DNA of 11,527 nt from an uncultured bacterium (GCA_903847545.1 CAINDZ010000033.1:1-11527); one strand, 5' to 3'; positions 1 through 10,533 are shown, counted from the first letter of the stretch. Notes: generated from the letters alone by a model not told the origin. Program-made: numbers and translations.

Positions 1-103
1 CGGTGATCGTCGTGAAGTCGTTGCCGCCAAGGATGAGCTCCACCGGCTTGGTGGGGTCGTCCTTCGTGTTGTCCCAGGCGTCGTGCACCTGCGATGTACT
101 CAT
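1..103 (-). CDS. actC: ActC, NrfD-type membrane subunit of Alternative Complex III (N-terminal fragment)
   Basis: Only the first 34 codons are in the window; the rest lies beyond the left edge. The ATG at 103-101 follows a GGGAG ribosome binding site (113-109) with 5 nt spacing. The visible peptide ends with a PVELILGGNDFTTIT stretch. This resembles the short hydrophilic lead-in (proline, a hydrophobic run, G, then a T/I stretch) that precedes the first membrane helix in NrfD/PsrC-family subunits. In known act operons actC follows actB and encodes a multi-span membrane protein that forms a quinol site. Position, strand and order therefore support the call more than the short peptide does. No membrane segment is visible yet, so family membership is partly inferred from synteny. 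Confidence 0.75.
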   Translation of the reverse strand, partial: MSTSQVHDAWDNTKDDPTKPVELILGGNDFTTIT

Positions 104-238
104 TCAGGCTCCCGTTCGGCTTATCCGTTGGACCATTGGCCGGTGGTCCATTGCCCGTCGGTCCCGCGACCGACTGCCGGCCGCCCTGTCCATGTCGCTG
201 TCGTCGGCGGCCGTGCCGCCCCCGGCGCCCTGGGCGCC
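104..238 (-). other. actB-actC intercistronic spacer with two hairpins
   Basis: The spacer is 135 nt, long for this operon (the actA-actB gap is 12 nt). It contains two inverted repeats. One has a perfect 7-bp stem, 129-135 with 144-150 (TGGACCA/TGGTCCA), and an 8-nt loop. The other has a perfect 7-bp stem, 157-163 with 168-174 (GTCGGTC/GACCGAC), and a 4-nt loop. Neither is followed by a T tract on the minus strand, so they do not look like rho-independent terminators. RNA processing, stability or partial attenuation between subunits are possible roles, all inferred. I see no convincing ORF here. Confidence 0.45.
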
Positions 239-3367
<3,129 letters not shown>

Positions 3368-3379
3368 GTGGTTCCTTTC

Positions 3380-4090
3380 CTACCGGTGACAGGTGGCGCA
3401 ATCGGTGGACGGCGCAATCTTCCGCTCGGCGCGAAGCTTCGCGCCCAGCGCCGCCGCATCGCCCTCCGGCGCCCACTCCATGGCCGTCACGAACTCGCGC
3501 GGCCGCAGGTTGGGTTCCGGGTTGCGGTGGCAACCGAGGCACCATGCCATCGTCAACGGCGCCACCTGCTCGACGACCTCCATGCGGTCGACGCGGCCGT
3601 GGCAGCTCACACAACCCACGCCCGACTGCACATGGCCGGCGTGGTTGAAATACACGAAGTCGGGAAGGTCGTGCACGCGCACCCAGTGGATGGGCTGCCC
3701 GGTCTCGGCGCTCTGCCGGACCAGCGCCAGCTTGGGGCTGGTGGTGCGGATCGTCTTGTGGCAGTTCATGCACGTCGCCGTGGGGGGCACGTTCGCGCGC
3801 GCCGACCTCTCGACCGTCACGTGGCAGTAGCGGCAGTCGATGCCCAACTCGCCCGCATGCAGCGAGTGGCTGTACGGCACCGGCTGCTCGGGCGCGTAGC
3901 CGATCGCCGAGTTCTTCGGGGCGAACACGCCGGCCACCAGCACCACCGCGTAGACCACGCCGCCGAGGGCGGCCAGGGCGACCGCCTCGCGCAGCCAGTT
4001 GGTCCACTTGGGAAAGACGAACCTGTCGTGGTGTTCGGGGCCGGTGCCGGGGCCCTGCCCCGGGTCGTGAGCGTGGTTGTCCGGAGCCAA
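3380..4090 (-). CDS. actA: ActA, membrane-anchored pentaheme cytochrome c of Alternative Complex III
   Basis: ActA passes electrons from the Fe-S subunit towards the monoheme subunit or a terminal acceptor on the outer face of the cytoplasmic membrane. In the 236-residue product there is a charged, His/Gly-rich N-terminus, one transmembrane helix (about residues 35-57) and five CxxCH heme motifs with first cysteines at 86, 107, 160, 184 and 231. The last motif sits at the very C-terminus. Five hemes and a single N-terminal anchor match the family. I chose the TTG at 4090-4088 because it follows a strong GGGGGGAG site with 6 nt spacing. An in-frame GTG at 4126 would add 12 residues but has no comparable site. 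It is first in the operon, with a promoter at 4193-4222 and actB 12 nt downstream. Confidence 0.94.
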   Translation of the reverse strand: MAPDNHAHDPGQGPGTGPEHHDRFVFPKWTNWLREAVALAALGGVVYAVVLVAGVFAPKNSAIGYAPEQPVPYSHSLHAGELGIDCRYCHVTVERSARANVPPTATCMNCHKTIRTTSPKLALVRQSAETGQPIHWVRVHDLPDFVYFNHAGHVQSGVGCVSCHGRVDRMEVVEQVAPLTMAWCLGCHRNPEPNLRPREFVTAMEWAPEGDAAALGAKLRAERKIAPSTDCATCHR

Positions 4091-4192
4091 ACGACTCTCC
4101 CCCCTGCATCCGCTAGAAAGCCACACGGCAGCCCGGGCCGATCCTGCCCGCAGGGCCGTGTCGGTCAGCGTGGTACGGGCTCGCAGCGGCCG

Positions 4193-4222
4193 ATACTAGT
4201 GGCCGCGCCCCCGACCTGACAA
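4193..4222 (-). promoter_or_regulatory. Sigma70-type promoter of the act operon
   Basis: On the minus strand TTGTCA (4222-4217) and TAGTAT (4198-4193) are separated by 18 nt; the -35 box matches consensus at 5 of 6 positions and the -10 box at 4 of 6. The predicted transcript would start near 4186, giving a leader of about 95 nt before the actA TTG start. The -35 box lies only 3 nt past the T tract of the upstream gene's terminator, so the two units abut. Confidence 0.6.
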
Positions 4223-4225
4223 CGT

Positions 4226-4253
4226 AAAAGCAGCCCAGGGCCATCCGGGCCGC
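4226..4253 (-). terminator. Rho-independent-type terminator of the A-type carrier gene
   Basis: On the minus strand GCGGCCC (4253-4247) pairs with GGGCTGC (4236-4230). This gives a 7-bp stem including one G-U pair, with a 10-nt loop, followed directly by TTTT (4229-4226). It lies 47 nt after the TGA of the 4300-4635 gene and just before the act promoter, separating the two same-strand units. Confidence 0.5.
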
Positions 4254-4299
4254 GACGGATAATCCGGCGCGCCGCCATGGTTTCCGTCCCGGCCGCCCC

Positions 4300-4635
4300 T
4301 CAGGCGATGGGGTCGGCGAAGCTGGCCCCGCACCCGCACGAACGTCCGGCGTTCGGGTTCTCGAACCGGTACCCGCCGCCCACCATCGCGTCGATGTAGT
4401 CGACCTGCAGGCCGTCGAGCCGCGGCAGGTCGCCGGCGGCGCAGGTGACGACCAGGCCATCCTGTGTGAAGACGGGCTCACCGTCACCGGGGCCGGCCAC
4501 GTCCTCGAGCACGTACTTCAGCCCCGCGCATCCGCCCGGCACGAGCGAAATGCGGACGGCATGGCCGCCCGCCGCCAGCGGCGCGGGATGCTCCCTTTGC
4601 CACTGTTCGACGGCTTCGGGGGTGAAAGAAATCAT
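4300..4635 (-). CDS. A-type iron-sulfur carrier (IscA/ErpA/HesB family)
   Basis: Members of this small cytoplasmic family carry assembled Fe-S clusters from the scaffold to apoproteins. The 111-residue product has the three family cysteines, C36 in GGCAGLKY and C100/C102 in CGCG. The spacing C-x63-C-x-C is canonical. An extra cysteine (C65) and the usual DAMVGGGYRFENPNA stretch before CGCG are also seen. The ATG at 4635-4633 gives the typical N-terminus MISFTPEA and follows a GGGG site about 8 nt away; an upstream in-frame start at 4680 would add 15 residues atypical of the family. It is on the same strand as the act operon but has its own terminator. Supplying clusters to ActB or to the downstream aconitase-like enzyme is plausible but unproven. 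IscA, ErpA and SufA cannot be told apart here. Confidence 0.92.
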   Translation of the reverse strand: MISFTPEAVEQWQREHPAPLAAGGHAVRISLVPGGCAGLKYVLEDVAGPGDGEPVFTQDGLVVTCAAGDLPRLDGLQVDYIDAMVGGGYRFENPNAGRSCGCGASFADPIA

Positions 4636-4812
4636 CGTGCGGACCCCGCCCTGCCAGCCCCTCGCCTGATGAAACCGCAATTCAAGACCAAAACTATCCG
4701 ATCATGGCTGCGGATGCAACCGCGAACCGCCGCCGGGGTGGCCATCCCCCCGGATCGGCCTAACATGGCGGCAGGACACCCTTTTGGCCCGCCCCCGCCC
4801 CAGGAGCCCGCG
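4636..4812. promoter_or_regulatory. Divergent intergenic region between the A-type carrier and yyaL
   Basis: This 177-nt region contains the most AT-rich patch near these genes (about 4672-4712). For the minus-strand carrier gene a weak sigma70-like pair is present: TTGCAT (4719-4714) and TAGTTT (4696-4691), spaced 17 nt, each matching consensus at only 3 of 6 positions. For yyaL a TAACAT box (4761-4766) could be a -10 element, but no credible -35 lies 16-18 nt upstream. The yyaL ribosome binding site AGGAG (4802-4806) is at the right end. Confidence 0.35.
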
Positions 4813-6903
4813 ATGGAGCCCATGCCAACGCCCAATCCGCGCCCGACTGACGTTATCCGACTTGATGGCAACAGGTTGCAGACACAGGGCTCGGTCTACC
4901 TGCGCCAGCACGCCCACAATCCGGTCGATTGGCACCCCTGGGACGACGAGGCCCTGGCCCTGGCCGCGCGCCTGGACCGCCCCATCTTCCTGTCGATCGG
5001 CTACAGCAGCTGCCACTGGTGCCACGTGATGGAAAAGGAGGCGTTCGACGACGACGGCATCGCCGCCTTCCTGAACGAGCACTTCGTCAGCATCAAGGTC
5101 GACCGCGAGGAGCGCCCCGACCTGGACGGTCTGTACATGGATGCCGTGCAATCACTTACGGGACGCGGCGGCTGGCCCATGTCGGCCTTCCTGACCCCCG
5201 AGGGGCAGCCCTTCCACGGAGGCACCTACTACCCGCCGGCGGCCTTCGCGCAGCTGATCGAGCAGGTGGCCCGGGTGTGGCGCGAGCACCCCGGCGGCCT
5301 GCGGGCCCAGGCCGGACAGGTGGCCGCGCACATCGCCGCGGTGCCCGACTGGGCCGTCGCCCCGGCCCCCACGCTGGACGCTGCACCCCTGCTGGCGGCG
5401 GCCGCGCGCGCGGCCGAGATCCACGACCCGGAGCACGGCGGCTTCGCCCAGCACCAGAAGTTCCCCGTGCCGGTGAAGTGGCGCTTCCTGCTGCACCAGT
5501 GGCAACGCACCGGCGACGGCCACCTGCGCGACATGATCGAGGGCACGCTGGCCGCGTTCGCCGGCGGCGGGCTGCGCGACCAGCTGGGCGGCGGCTTCCA
5601 CCGCTACACGGTGGACCCGGCGTGGACCGTGCCCCACTTCGAGAAGATGCTCTACGACAACGCGCAGCTGGCGCTGCTCTTCCTGGAGGCGGGCGCGGCG
5701 CTGGAGCGGCCCGACCTGACGGCCGTGGCGCGCGAGACACTGGACTTCCTGCTGCGCGAGATGCGCACGCCCGGCGGCGGGCTGTGCGCCAGCTTCGACG
5801 CCGACAGCGGCGGCCACGAGGGCTCGTACTACGTGTGGACGCCGGCGCAACTCGCCGAGGTGGCCGGCGCCGTCGACGGCCCGCGCCTGGCCGCCTACCT
5901 GGGCGTGACGGCGGCCGGCAACTTCGAGGGCACCGGCGCCAGCGTGCTGACGCGGCGGTCGTTCGGCCGCGGCGAAGGCGGCGCCGACGGCGACCCGGAG
6001 GGCGCCGCCCTGCTCGCGCGCCATCGCAACGCCCTGCTGGCGGCGCGGGCCCGGCGCACGCCGCCCGGCCTGGACCCCAAGGTGGTCACCGCCTGGAACG
6101 GGCTGGCCATCGCGGCGCTGGCCCGCGGCGCGGTCGCCTGCGACGAGCCGGCATTCGCCGCGGCGGCTTCCGAAGCGGCCGAGTTCCTGCTGGCGCACCA
6201 CATGCGCGCGTCGGGCCTGCCGTGGCGCGCCGGCTCGGACGGCCGCCTGGCCGGCGACGGCATCATCGACGATGTGGCCTGCCTGGCCGACGGCCTGCTC
6301 GAGCTGTTCCTGGCAACCGGTGATGCGCGCTGGCTGGCGTCCGCACGCGAGCTGGCCGACGTCGCGCGCCGTCGCTTCGCGCACCCGGACGGCGGCTTCT
6401 TCCAGGCCGCGAACGTGCACGCGACGCCGCTCGGCCGCGGCCTCGAGCTCTTCGACAACGTCACCCCCTCGGGCTCGGCCGTGATGCTGCAGGTGCTGCT
6501 GAAGCTGTCGGCGCTGACGGGCGAGACGGCCTATTCCGACGAGGCGTCGGCCGCGCTGCAGGCGCGCGCCGGCCTGCTCGAGCGCGGCGGCATCGACGTC
6601 GCGGGGTGGCTCGACGCCGCCGCACTGGCGATCGCGCCGCCGCACGTCGTGGTGGTGGCCGGGTCCGCGGACGACCCCCGCGCGCGCGACCTGCTGGCCG
6701 AGGCGCGTCGTGGCCAGCGCTGGGACGTGCTGGCCGTGGCCCTGCCGGCCGCCGGCGCCGGTGCGCCCTTGGCCGAGACGGCACCTGCGCTGGCGGACAA
6801 GGTCGCTCCCGGCGGCCAGCCGGCGGCCTTCGCCTGCCGCGGGCGGATCTGCGCCGCCCCGGTCGACACCGCCGCGGCGCTGCGGCGTGCGCTGGACGGA
6901 TGA
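4813..6903 (+). CDS. yyaL: DUF255 thioredoxin-fold protein, YyaL/SPATA20 family
   Basis: The 696-residue product matches the usual family length (about 670-700). Residues about 10-175 form the DUF255 thioredoxin-like domain, with the hallmark SSCHWCHVMEKEAF (Cys67 and Cys70 forming a CxxC pair) and GGWPMSAFLTP. The rest resembles the alpha/alpha-barrel fold of N-acylglucosamine 2-epimerase-like proteins, including the conserved GGGFHRYTVD, FEKMLYDNAQL and TAWNGLAI stretches. No signal peptide is seen, so it is probably cytoplasmic. The family is conserved from bacteria to mammals but its biochemical activity is not well established, so I assign no reaction. The ATG at 4813 was chosen because an AGGAG site precedes it by 6 nt and the homologous region begins soon after; the reading frame extends further upstream without family similarity. 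It is monocistronic and divergent from the Fe-S carrier. Confidence 0.93.
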   Translation: MEPMPTPNPRPTDVIRLDGNRLQTQGSVYLRQHAHNPVDWHPWDDEALALAARLDRPIFLSIGYSSCHWCHVMEKEAFDDDGIAAFLNEHFVSIKVDREERPDLDGLYMDAVQSLTGRGGWPMSAFLTPEGQPFHGGTYYPPAAFAQLIEQVARVWREHPGGLRAQAGQVAAHIAAVPDWAVAPAPTLDAAPLLAAAARAAEIHDPEHGGFAQHQKFPVPVKWRFLLHQWQRTGDGHLRDMIEGTLAAFAGGGLRDQLGGGFHRYTVDPAWTVPHFEKMLYDNAQLALLFLEAGAALERPDLTAVARETLDFLLREMRTPGGGLCASFDADSGGHEGSYYVWTPAQLAEVAGAVDGPRLAAYLGVTAAGNFEGTGASVLTRRSFGRGEGGADGDPEGAALLARHRNALLAARARRTPPGLDPKVVTAWNGLAIAALARGAVACDEPAFAAAASEAAEFLLAHHMRASGLPWRAGSDGRLAGDGIIDDVACLADGLLELFLATGDARWLASARELADVARRRFAHPDGGFFQAANVHATPLGRGLELFDNVTPSGSAVMLQVLLKLSALTGETAYSDEASAALQARAGLLERGGIDVAGWLDAAALAIAPPHVVVVAGSADDPRARDLLAEARRGQRWDVLAVALPAAGAGAPLAETAPALADKVAPGGQPAAFACRGRICAAPVDTAAALRRALDG

Positions 6904-7041
6904 CCGGGGGCTCCGCACCGCGCTCGCGCCGGCGGCACAGACGTTGCTTGCCCACCACCCGGGGCCGGCGGTAGAATCCCGCCCGATTTGCTCGTGGCAT
7001 TGATGATGTATCCGGGCCCCCCGGCCGGAGGTTCAGTTCGC
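6904..7041 (+). promoter_or_regulatory. Kinase upstream region with sigma70-type promoter (6948-6977)
   Basis: Within this 138-nt gap TTGCCC (6948-6953) and TAGAAT (6972-6977) are spaced 18 nt; the -10 box matches consensus at 5 of 6 positions. Transcription would begin near 6984. A GGAGG ribosome binding site sits at 7027-7031. No clear terminator for the preceding yyaL gene was found. Confidence 0.5.
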
Positions 7042-9396
7042 GTGGCCGTCGACCAGCCGACACCCGATATCCCCTCGCAGGGCCCCGTCGTGGCGAGCCC
7101 CGGGGAAGCCGTCACCCTCGGCACGCTGAAGTCCATCCACGACGCCTTCTGGGCGTGGGATCTGGAGACCAACGAGGTCTACTACTCGCCCGGCTGGAAG
7201 CGCATGCTCGGTTACGGCGAGGACGACCTGACGAGCACGCTCGACACCTGGAACATCCTCTGCCACCCGGACGACCGCAGGCACGCCATGGCGGCCGTCA
7301 CCGACTACCTGGAAGGGCGCACCGAGCGCCTGGACGTCGAGTTCCGCATGCTGCACGCCAACGGGGAGTGGCGGCACATCCTCTCGCGCGCGCTGCTGGT
7401 CCGCGACGCCGACGGCCAGGAGGCGCGCCCGCGCCGGCTGATCGGCACCCACTACGACCTGAGCGCCCACGCGGCCGTCGAGCAGCACCTGAACCACTCG
7501 CTCTCGCTGCTGCAGGCCACGCTCGACGCGACCGCCGACGGCCTGCTGGTCGTCGACCGCGAAGGCCGGATCATGGTCCACAACGAGCGCTTCCGCGAGT
7601 TGTGGCGCATTCCCGCCGAGGTGCTGAAGGCGGGCAGCGACCGCCAGGCCCTCGCCTACGTCCTGGACCAACTGGCCACGCCCGAGGATTTCGTCAGCCA
7701 GGTCGCCGCGCTGTACGACGCGCCCGAGGCGACCAGCATCGACATGCTCCACTTCAAGGACGGGCGCGTCTTCGAGCGCTACTCGCGCCCGCAGCGCATC
7801 GGGTCCGAGGTGGTCGGCCGCGTCTGGAGCTTCCGCGACGTCACCGAGCGCGAGCAGGCCCAGCACGCCCTGGCCGACGAGGTGCGCCGCCGCCGGACCC
7901 TGTTCGACGCCGCGCTCGACGGCATCGTCGTCGTCGACCTGCAGGGCGGGGTCGTCGACGCCAACGAGCGCTACGCACGGATGTTGGGCTACAGCGTGGC
8001 CGAGCTCACGCGCATGCACATCTGGGACTTCGACAGCCAGATTCCAGCCGACGAGATCAAGCGCATCCTGCCTTCGCTCATCGAGGGCGGCAAGCTGGTC
8101 CGCACGCGCCATCGGCGCCGCGACGGCACCAGCTTCGAGGTCGAGGTCTCGCCCAGCCTGCTGACCTGGGACGGCGAGCCGCTGCTGCTGAGCATGGTGC
8201 GCGACATCACCGAGCGACTGCGGGCCGAGCGCGACCGCGAGCAGCTTCGCGTGCAACTGCTGCAGTCCCAGAAGATGGAAGCGGTCGGCCAGCTGACCGG
8301 CGGCATCGCGCACGAGTTCAACAACATGCTCGGCGTCATCCTCGGCTACGCGTCGCTGGCCGGCGAGATCGCCGAGGCGCGCCACGACCGCGCGCTCATC
8401 GACTACCTCGGCTCCATCCGGAGGGCGACGGAGAACGCGCGCGACCTGACCGCCAAGCTGCTGGCCTTCAGCCGGCACCAGCCGACGGGCCGCAACCAGT
8501 CGCACGACCCGGCCACGCTGGTCGAGGGCGCGCTGCGCCTGCTGCGCCCGACGCTCCCGGCCAGCCTGCGCATCTCCACGAACCTGCCGCCGGGACTTCC
8601 CGGGGTGGGCATCGACATCGTCGAGTTCCAGCAGGTGGCGGCCAACCTGCTGCTGAACGCCAGCCACGCCACGGAGCAGGTGGGACGCGTCGAGATCTCG
8701 CTTCACGAGCACGCCGGCGGCGCCACCTGCGCCGGCTGCGGGCTGCCGTTCACGGGGCCGTTCGTCGGCCTGCGGGTGGCCGACGACGGCGCCGGCATGC
8801 CGCCCGAGGTGCTGGCGCACATCTTCGAGCCGTTCTTCACCACGAAGGACGTCGGCAAGGGGACGGGACTGGGCCTGTCCGTGGTGCACGGCATCATCCA
8901 CACGGCCGGCGGGCACATCCTGGTCGACTCGCGCCCCGGGGGCGGCACGCGCTTCACGGTGCTGCTGCCGGCGACGGGCGCCATCGCCGCCGCCGAGACC
9001 GCGCCGGCCCCGACGCAGCCCACGCCGGCCACCGGCACGCGCATCGTCATGGTGGTCGACGACCAGCCCGAGGTTGCAGAACTGCTGGGCGAGATGCTGG
9101 CGAGCCTCGGCCACCGGTCGCGCGTCTTCCTCGAGGCCGACAAGGCCCTGGCCGCGTTCCGCGCGACGCCCGAGGCGTTCGACGCGGTGATCTCGGACCA
9201 GACCATGCCCGGCCTGTCGGGGCGCGACCTGCTGCTGGCGATGCGGCAGGTCAGGCCCGACCTGCCGGTGGTGATCTGGACGGGATACAGCGACAGCCTG
9301 AGCGAGTCGTCGGCGCTGGCGCTGGGCTTCAGCGCCTTCATGCGCAAGCCCATCGCCCTGGAGGACCTGTCGGAAACGTTGCGGAAGATCTTCTGA
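7042..9396 (+). CDS. Soluble hybrid histidine kinase with three PAS domains and a C-terminal receiver
   Basis: This is a two-component sensor with built-in receiver, 784 residues from the GTG start. Three PAS domains lie at about 28-140 (PAS_3-like, AWDLETNEVYYSPGWKRMLGY), 155-270 and 285-400. The HisKA phosphoacceptor is His424 in GGIAHEFNNMLG. The ATPase domain has an N-box (Asn539 in LLLNASHA), DDGAGM (Asp581), FEPFFTTK and GTGLGLSVVHG. Between N-box and DDGAGM there is a CAGCG insert (C563, C566). An Ala/Pro linker leads to a receiver domain with phosphoacceptor Asp719 (SDQTMPG) and Lys769. No membrane segment or signal peptide is seen, so it should sense a cytoplasmic cue; the ligand is unknown. 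GTG 7042 follows GGAGG by 10 nt; in-frame ATGs at 7003 and 7006 would add 12-13 residues but lack a ribosome site. No response regulator gene is adjacent. Confidence 0.92.
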   Translation: MAVDQPTPDIPSQGPVVASPGEAVTLGTLKSIHDAFWAWDLETNEVYYSPGWKRMLGYGEDDLTSTLDTWNILCHPDDRRHAMAAVTDYLEGRTERLDVEFRMLHANGEWRHILSRALLVRDADGQEARPRRLIGTHYDLSAHAAVEQHLNHSLSLLQATLDATADGLLVVDREGRIMVHNERFRELWRIPAEVLKAGSDRQALAYVLDQLATPEDFVSQVAALYDAPEATSIDMLHFKDGRVFERYSRPQRIGSEVVGRVWSFRDVTEREQAQHALADEVRRRRTLFDAALDGIVVVDLQGGVVDANERYARMLGYSVAELTRMHIWDFDSQIPADEIKRILPSLIEGGKLVRTRHRRRDGTSFEVEVSPSLLTWDGEPLLLSMVRDITERLRAERDREQLRVQLLQSQKMEAVGQLTGGIAHEFNNMLGVILGYASLAGEIAEARHDRALIDYLGSIRRATENARDLTAKLLAFSRHQPTGRNQSHDPATLVEGALRLLRPTLPASLRISTNLPPGLPGVGIDIVEFQQVAANLLLNASHATEQVGRVEISLHEHAGGATCAGCGLPFTGPFVGLRVADDGAGMPPEVLAHIFEPFFTTKDVGKGTGLGLSVVHGIIHTAGGHILVDSRPGGGTRFTVLLPATGAIAAAETAPAPTQPTPATGTRIVMVVDDQPEVAELLGEMLASLGHRSRVFLEADKALAAFRATPEAFDAVISDQTMPGLSGRDLLLAMRQVRPDLPVVIWTGYSDSLSESSALALGFSAFMRKPIALEDLSETLRKIF

Positions 9397-9442
9397 CGCG
9401 CGGCGGCACGCAGCGGCTGCGCGCGGGCGCCGCCCCCGCGGC
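9397..9442. terminator. Convergent 3' junction with GC-rich inverted repeats
   Basis: The 46-nt gap between the kinase and the convergent small gene holds a GGCGGC/GCCGCC pair (9402-9407 with 9429-9434). This encloses a CGCAG/CTGCG hairpin (9409-9413 with 9417-9421). There is no T tract on either strand, so a bidirectional terminator is only a guess from position and structure. Confidence 0.25.
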
Positions 9443-9904
9443 CTACTCCTCCTCGACCTCGTCCACCTCGACCGTGCAGTACAGGCCGTGGCCGGGCCGC
9501 ACCGCCTCGAGCATCTCGAGCACCTTCGCCGACATCGTGCGCCCGAACTGGGCCTCGAGCTCGTCGTCGTCGAAGACGCGCCAGCACAGGTCGCCCACGC
9601 CCTCGGTGCCGCAGTAGGCGTGCAGCTCCAGGTACAGCGACGAGCCCATGTCCGGGTCGGTGTACGAGTCGACCATGATCTCGATGGCGATGGCGTCCTC
9701 GGGCAGGTTGCCGCCCCGCCGGCGCACCTCGTCCTCCCAGAACTTCGTGACCGCGTCGACCAGGGCCAGGCGGAAGCCGCCGTCGGCCGTCGCCGGCCAC
9801 ACCTCGTTCATGTGGCGGGGGTCGTCGTGGGTCAGGTCGATGGCGATGTCCGCCCGCAGGCTGAACGGGCAGTTGTCGCGAAGGTCCTCGAAGTCCCTGT
9901 ACAT
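9443..9904 (-). CDS. Uncharacterised small acidic protein
   Basis: I do not recognise this 153-residue protein. It is rich in Asp and Glu, lacks a signal peptide or membrane helix, and ends in an acidic tail (VEVDEVEEE). Three cysteines (residue 12, one in HAYCGTEG, one in DLCWRVFDDDE) and a fourth in LYCTVEVD do not form an obvious metal motif. It has the mixed helix/strand character of a globular cytoplasmic protein. It looks real: an AAGGA site precedes the ATG by 6 nt, there is a good promoter upstream (9947-9975), and codon use shows the same strong G/C third-position bias as its neighbours. It converges on the kinase gene and diverges from the CBS-domain gene, so it is probably monocistronic. 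No function is assigned. Confidence 0.8.
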   Translation of the reverse strand: MYRDFEDLRDNCPFSLRADIAIDLTHDDPRHMNEVWPATADGGFRLALVDAVTKFWEDEVRRRGGNLPEDAIAIEIMVDSYTDPDMGSSLYLELHAYCGTEGVGDLCWRVFDDDELEAQFGRTMSAKVLEMLEAVRPGHGLYCTVEVDEVEEE

Positions 9905-9946
9905 GGCGTGTCCTTGGCCGGGGGAAGGAAGGCGGTATCCGGGGCC

Positions 9947-9975
9947 ATGCTACCGCCCGCCGGGGTCGCGCGCAA
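9947..9975 (-). promoter_or_regulatory. Sigma70-type promoter of the small acidic protein gene
   Basis: On the minus strand TTGCGC (9975-9970) and TAGCAT (9952-9947) are spaced exactly 17 nt, with a predicted start near 9940 and a leader of about 36 nt before the ATG at 9904. TAGCAT matches the -10 consensus at 4 of 6 positions. Confidence 0.5.
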
Positions 9976-10018
9976 GGCGCCCGTCCCGAGTGCAGTGGCC
10001 GTCCGGCCGGATTTCGGT

Positions 10019-10024
10019 TAGAGT
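10019..10024 (+). promoter_or_regulatory. Candidate -10 box for the CBS-domain gene
   Basis: TAGAGT lies 53 nt before the ATG at 10078 and resembles the -10 boxes of neighbouring genes. No good -35 is found; GTGGCC at 9995-10000 (18-nt spacing) is the only candidate and matches poorly. The same GTGGCC hexamer sits 17 nt before the candidate yyaL -10 box, which may be chance. Confidence 0.3.
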
Positions 10025-10077
10025 CACTCCCATATCGGGCCAGGCACGGACACACCCCAGCCACCCCGGAGGACGCC

Positions 10078-10533
10078 ATGCACACGGTCAGGGAACTGCT
10101 CGCCGCCAAGAGCCATCGCTCAGTGGTCTACGTGGGGCCGGACGACACGGTCTTCGAGGCGGTGACGCGCATGGTCAAGGCCAACGTGGGCGCCATCCTG
10201 GTGATGGACGAGGGCCGCGTCCGCGGCATCATGACCGAGCGCGACTACCTGCGCTTCGTCACCGAGCTGGGCCGCACCGCGCGCGACACGCCCGTGCTGG
10301 ACCTGATGACCCGCAAGGTCCTCTACGTGACCCCCGACACCAGCATCCAGGAAGTGATGGCGCTGATGACCGAGGCGCGCATCCGCCACGTCCCGGTCAT
10401 GGACGGCGAGACGCTGCTGGGCCTGGTCTCGATCGGCGACTGCGTCAAGCAGATCAGCCGGGACCAGGAAGTTAAGCTGCGCACGCTCGAGGCCTACATC
10501 AGCGACGGCTACCCGGGGCCCTCCCAGGCCTGA
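10078..10533 (+). CDS. Stand-alone protein with two CBS domains
   Basis: Paired CBS domains form a Bateman module that typically binds adenine nucleotides (AMP, ATP, SAM or NADH depending on the member) and acts as an energy or redox sensor. The 151-residue product has CBS1 at about residues 12-62 and CBS2 at about 76-128. Each ends in the nucleotide-contact pattern G-x-x-S/T-x-x-D: GIMTERD (Thr53, Asp56) and GLVSIGD (Ser118, Asp121). A short C-terminal helix (TLEAYISDGYPG) is typical of the stand-alone bacterial subfamily. There is no fused enzyme or transporter domain, so the partner is unknown. The ATG follows GGAGG with 5 nt spacing. A strong hairpin follows the gene, so it is probably transcribed alone. 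The exact ligand cannot be read from sequence. Confidence 0.92.
   Translation: MHTVRELLAAKSHRSVVYVGPDDTVFEAVTRMVKANVGAILVMDEGRVRGIMTERDYLRFVTELGRTARDTPVLDLMTRKVLYVTPDTSIQEVMALMTEARIRHVPVMDGETLLGLVSIGDCVKQISRDQEVKLRTLEAYISDGYPGPSQA

Noticed and set aside
5152..6918. 588-codon minus-strand open frame opposite yyaL
   Set aside because: Antisense shadow with Arg/Gly/Gln/His-rich composition; yyaL on the plus strand has clear family motifs.
7033..9114. 693-codon minus-strand open frame opposite the kinase
   Set aside because: Antisense shadow; the plus strand encodes unmistakable PAS, HisKA, ATPase and receiver motifs.
7155..9617. 820-codon plus-strand open frame overlapping the kinase in another frame
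   Set aside because: Out-of-frame Arg/Pro-rich translation of the kinase gene, running past its stop into the convergent gene; no domain.
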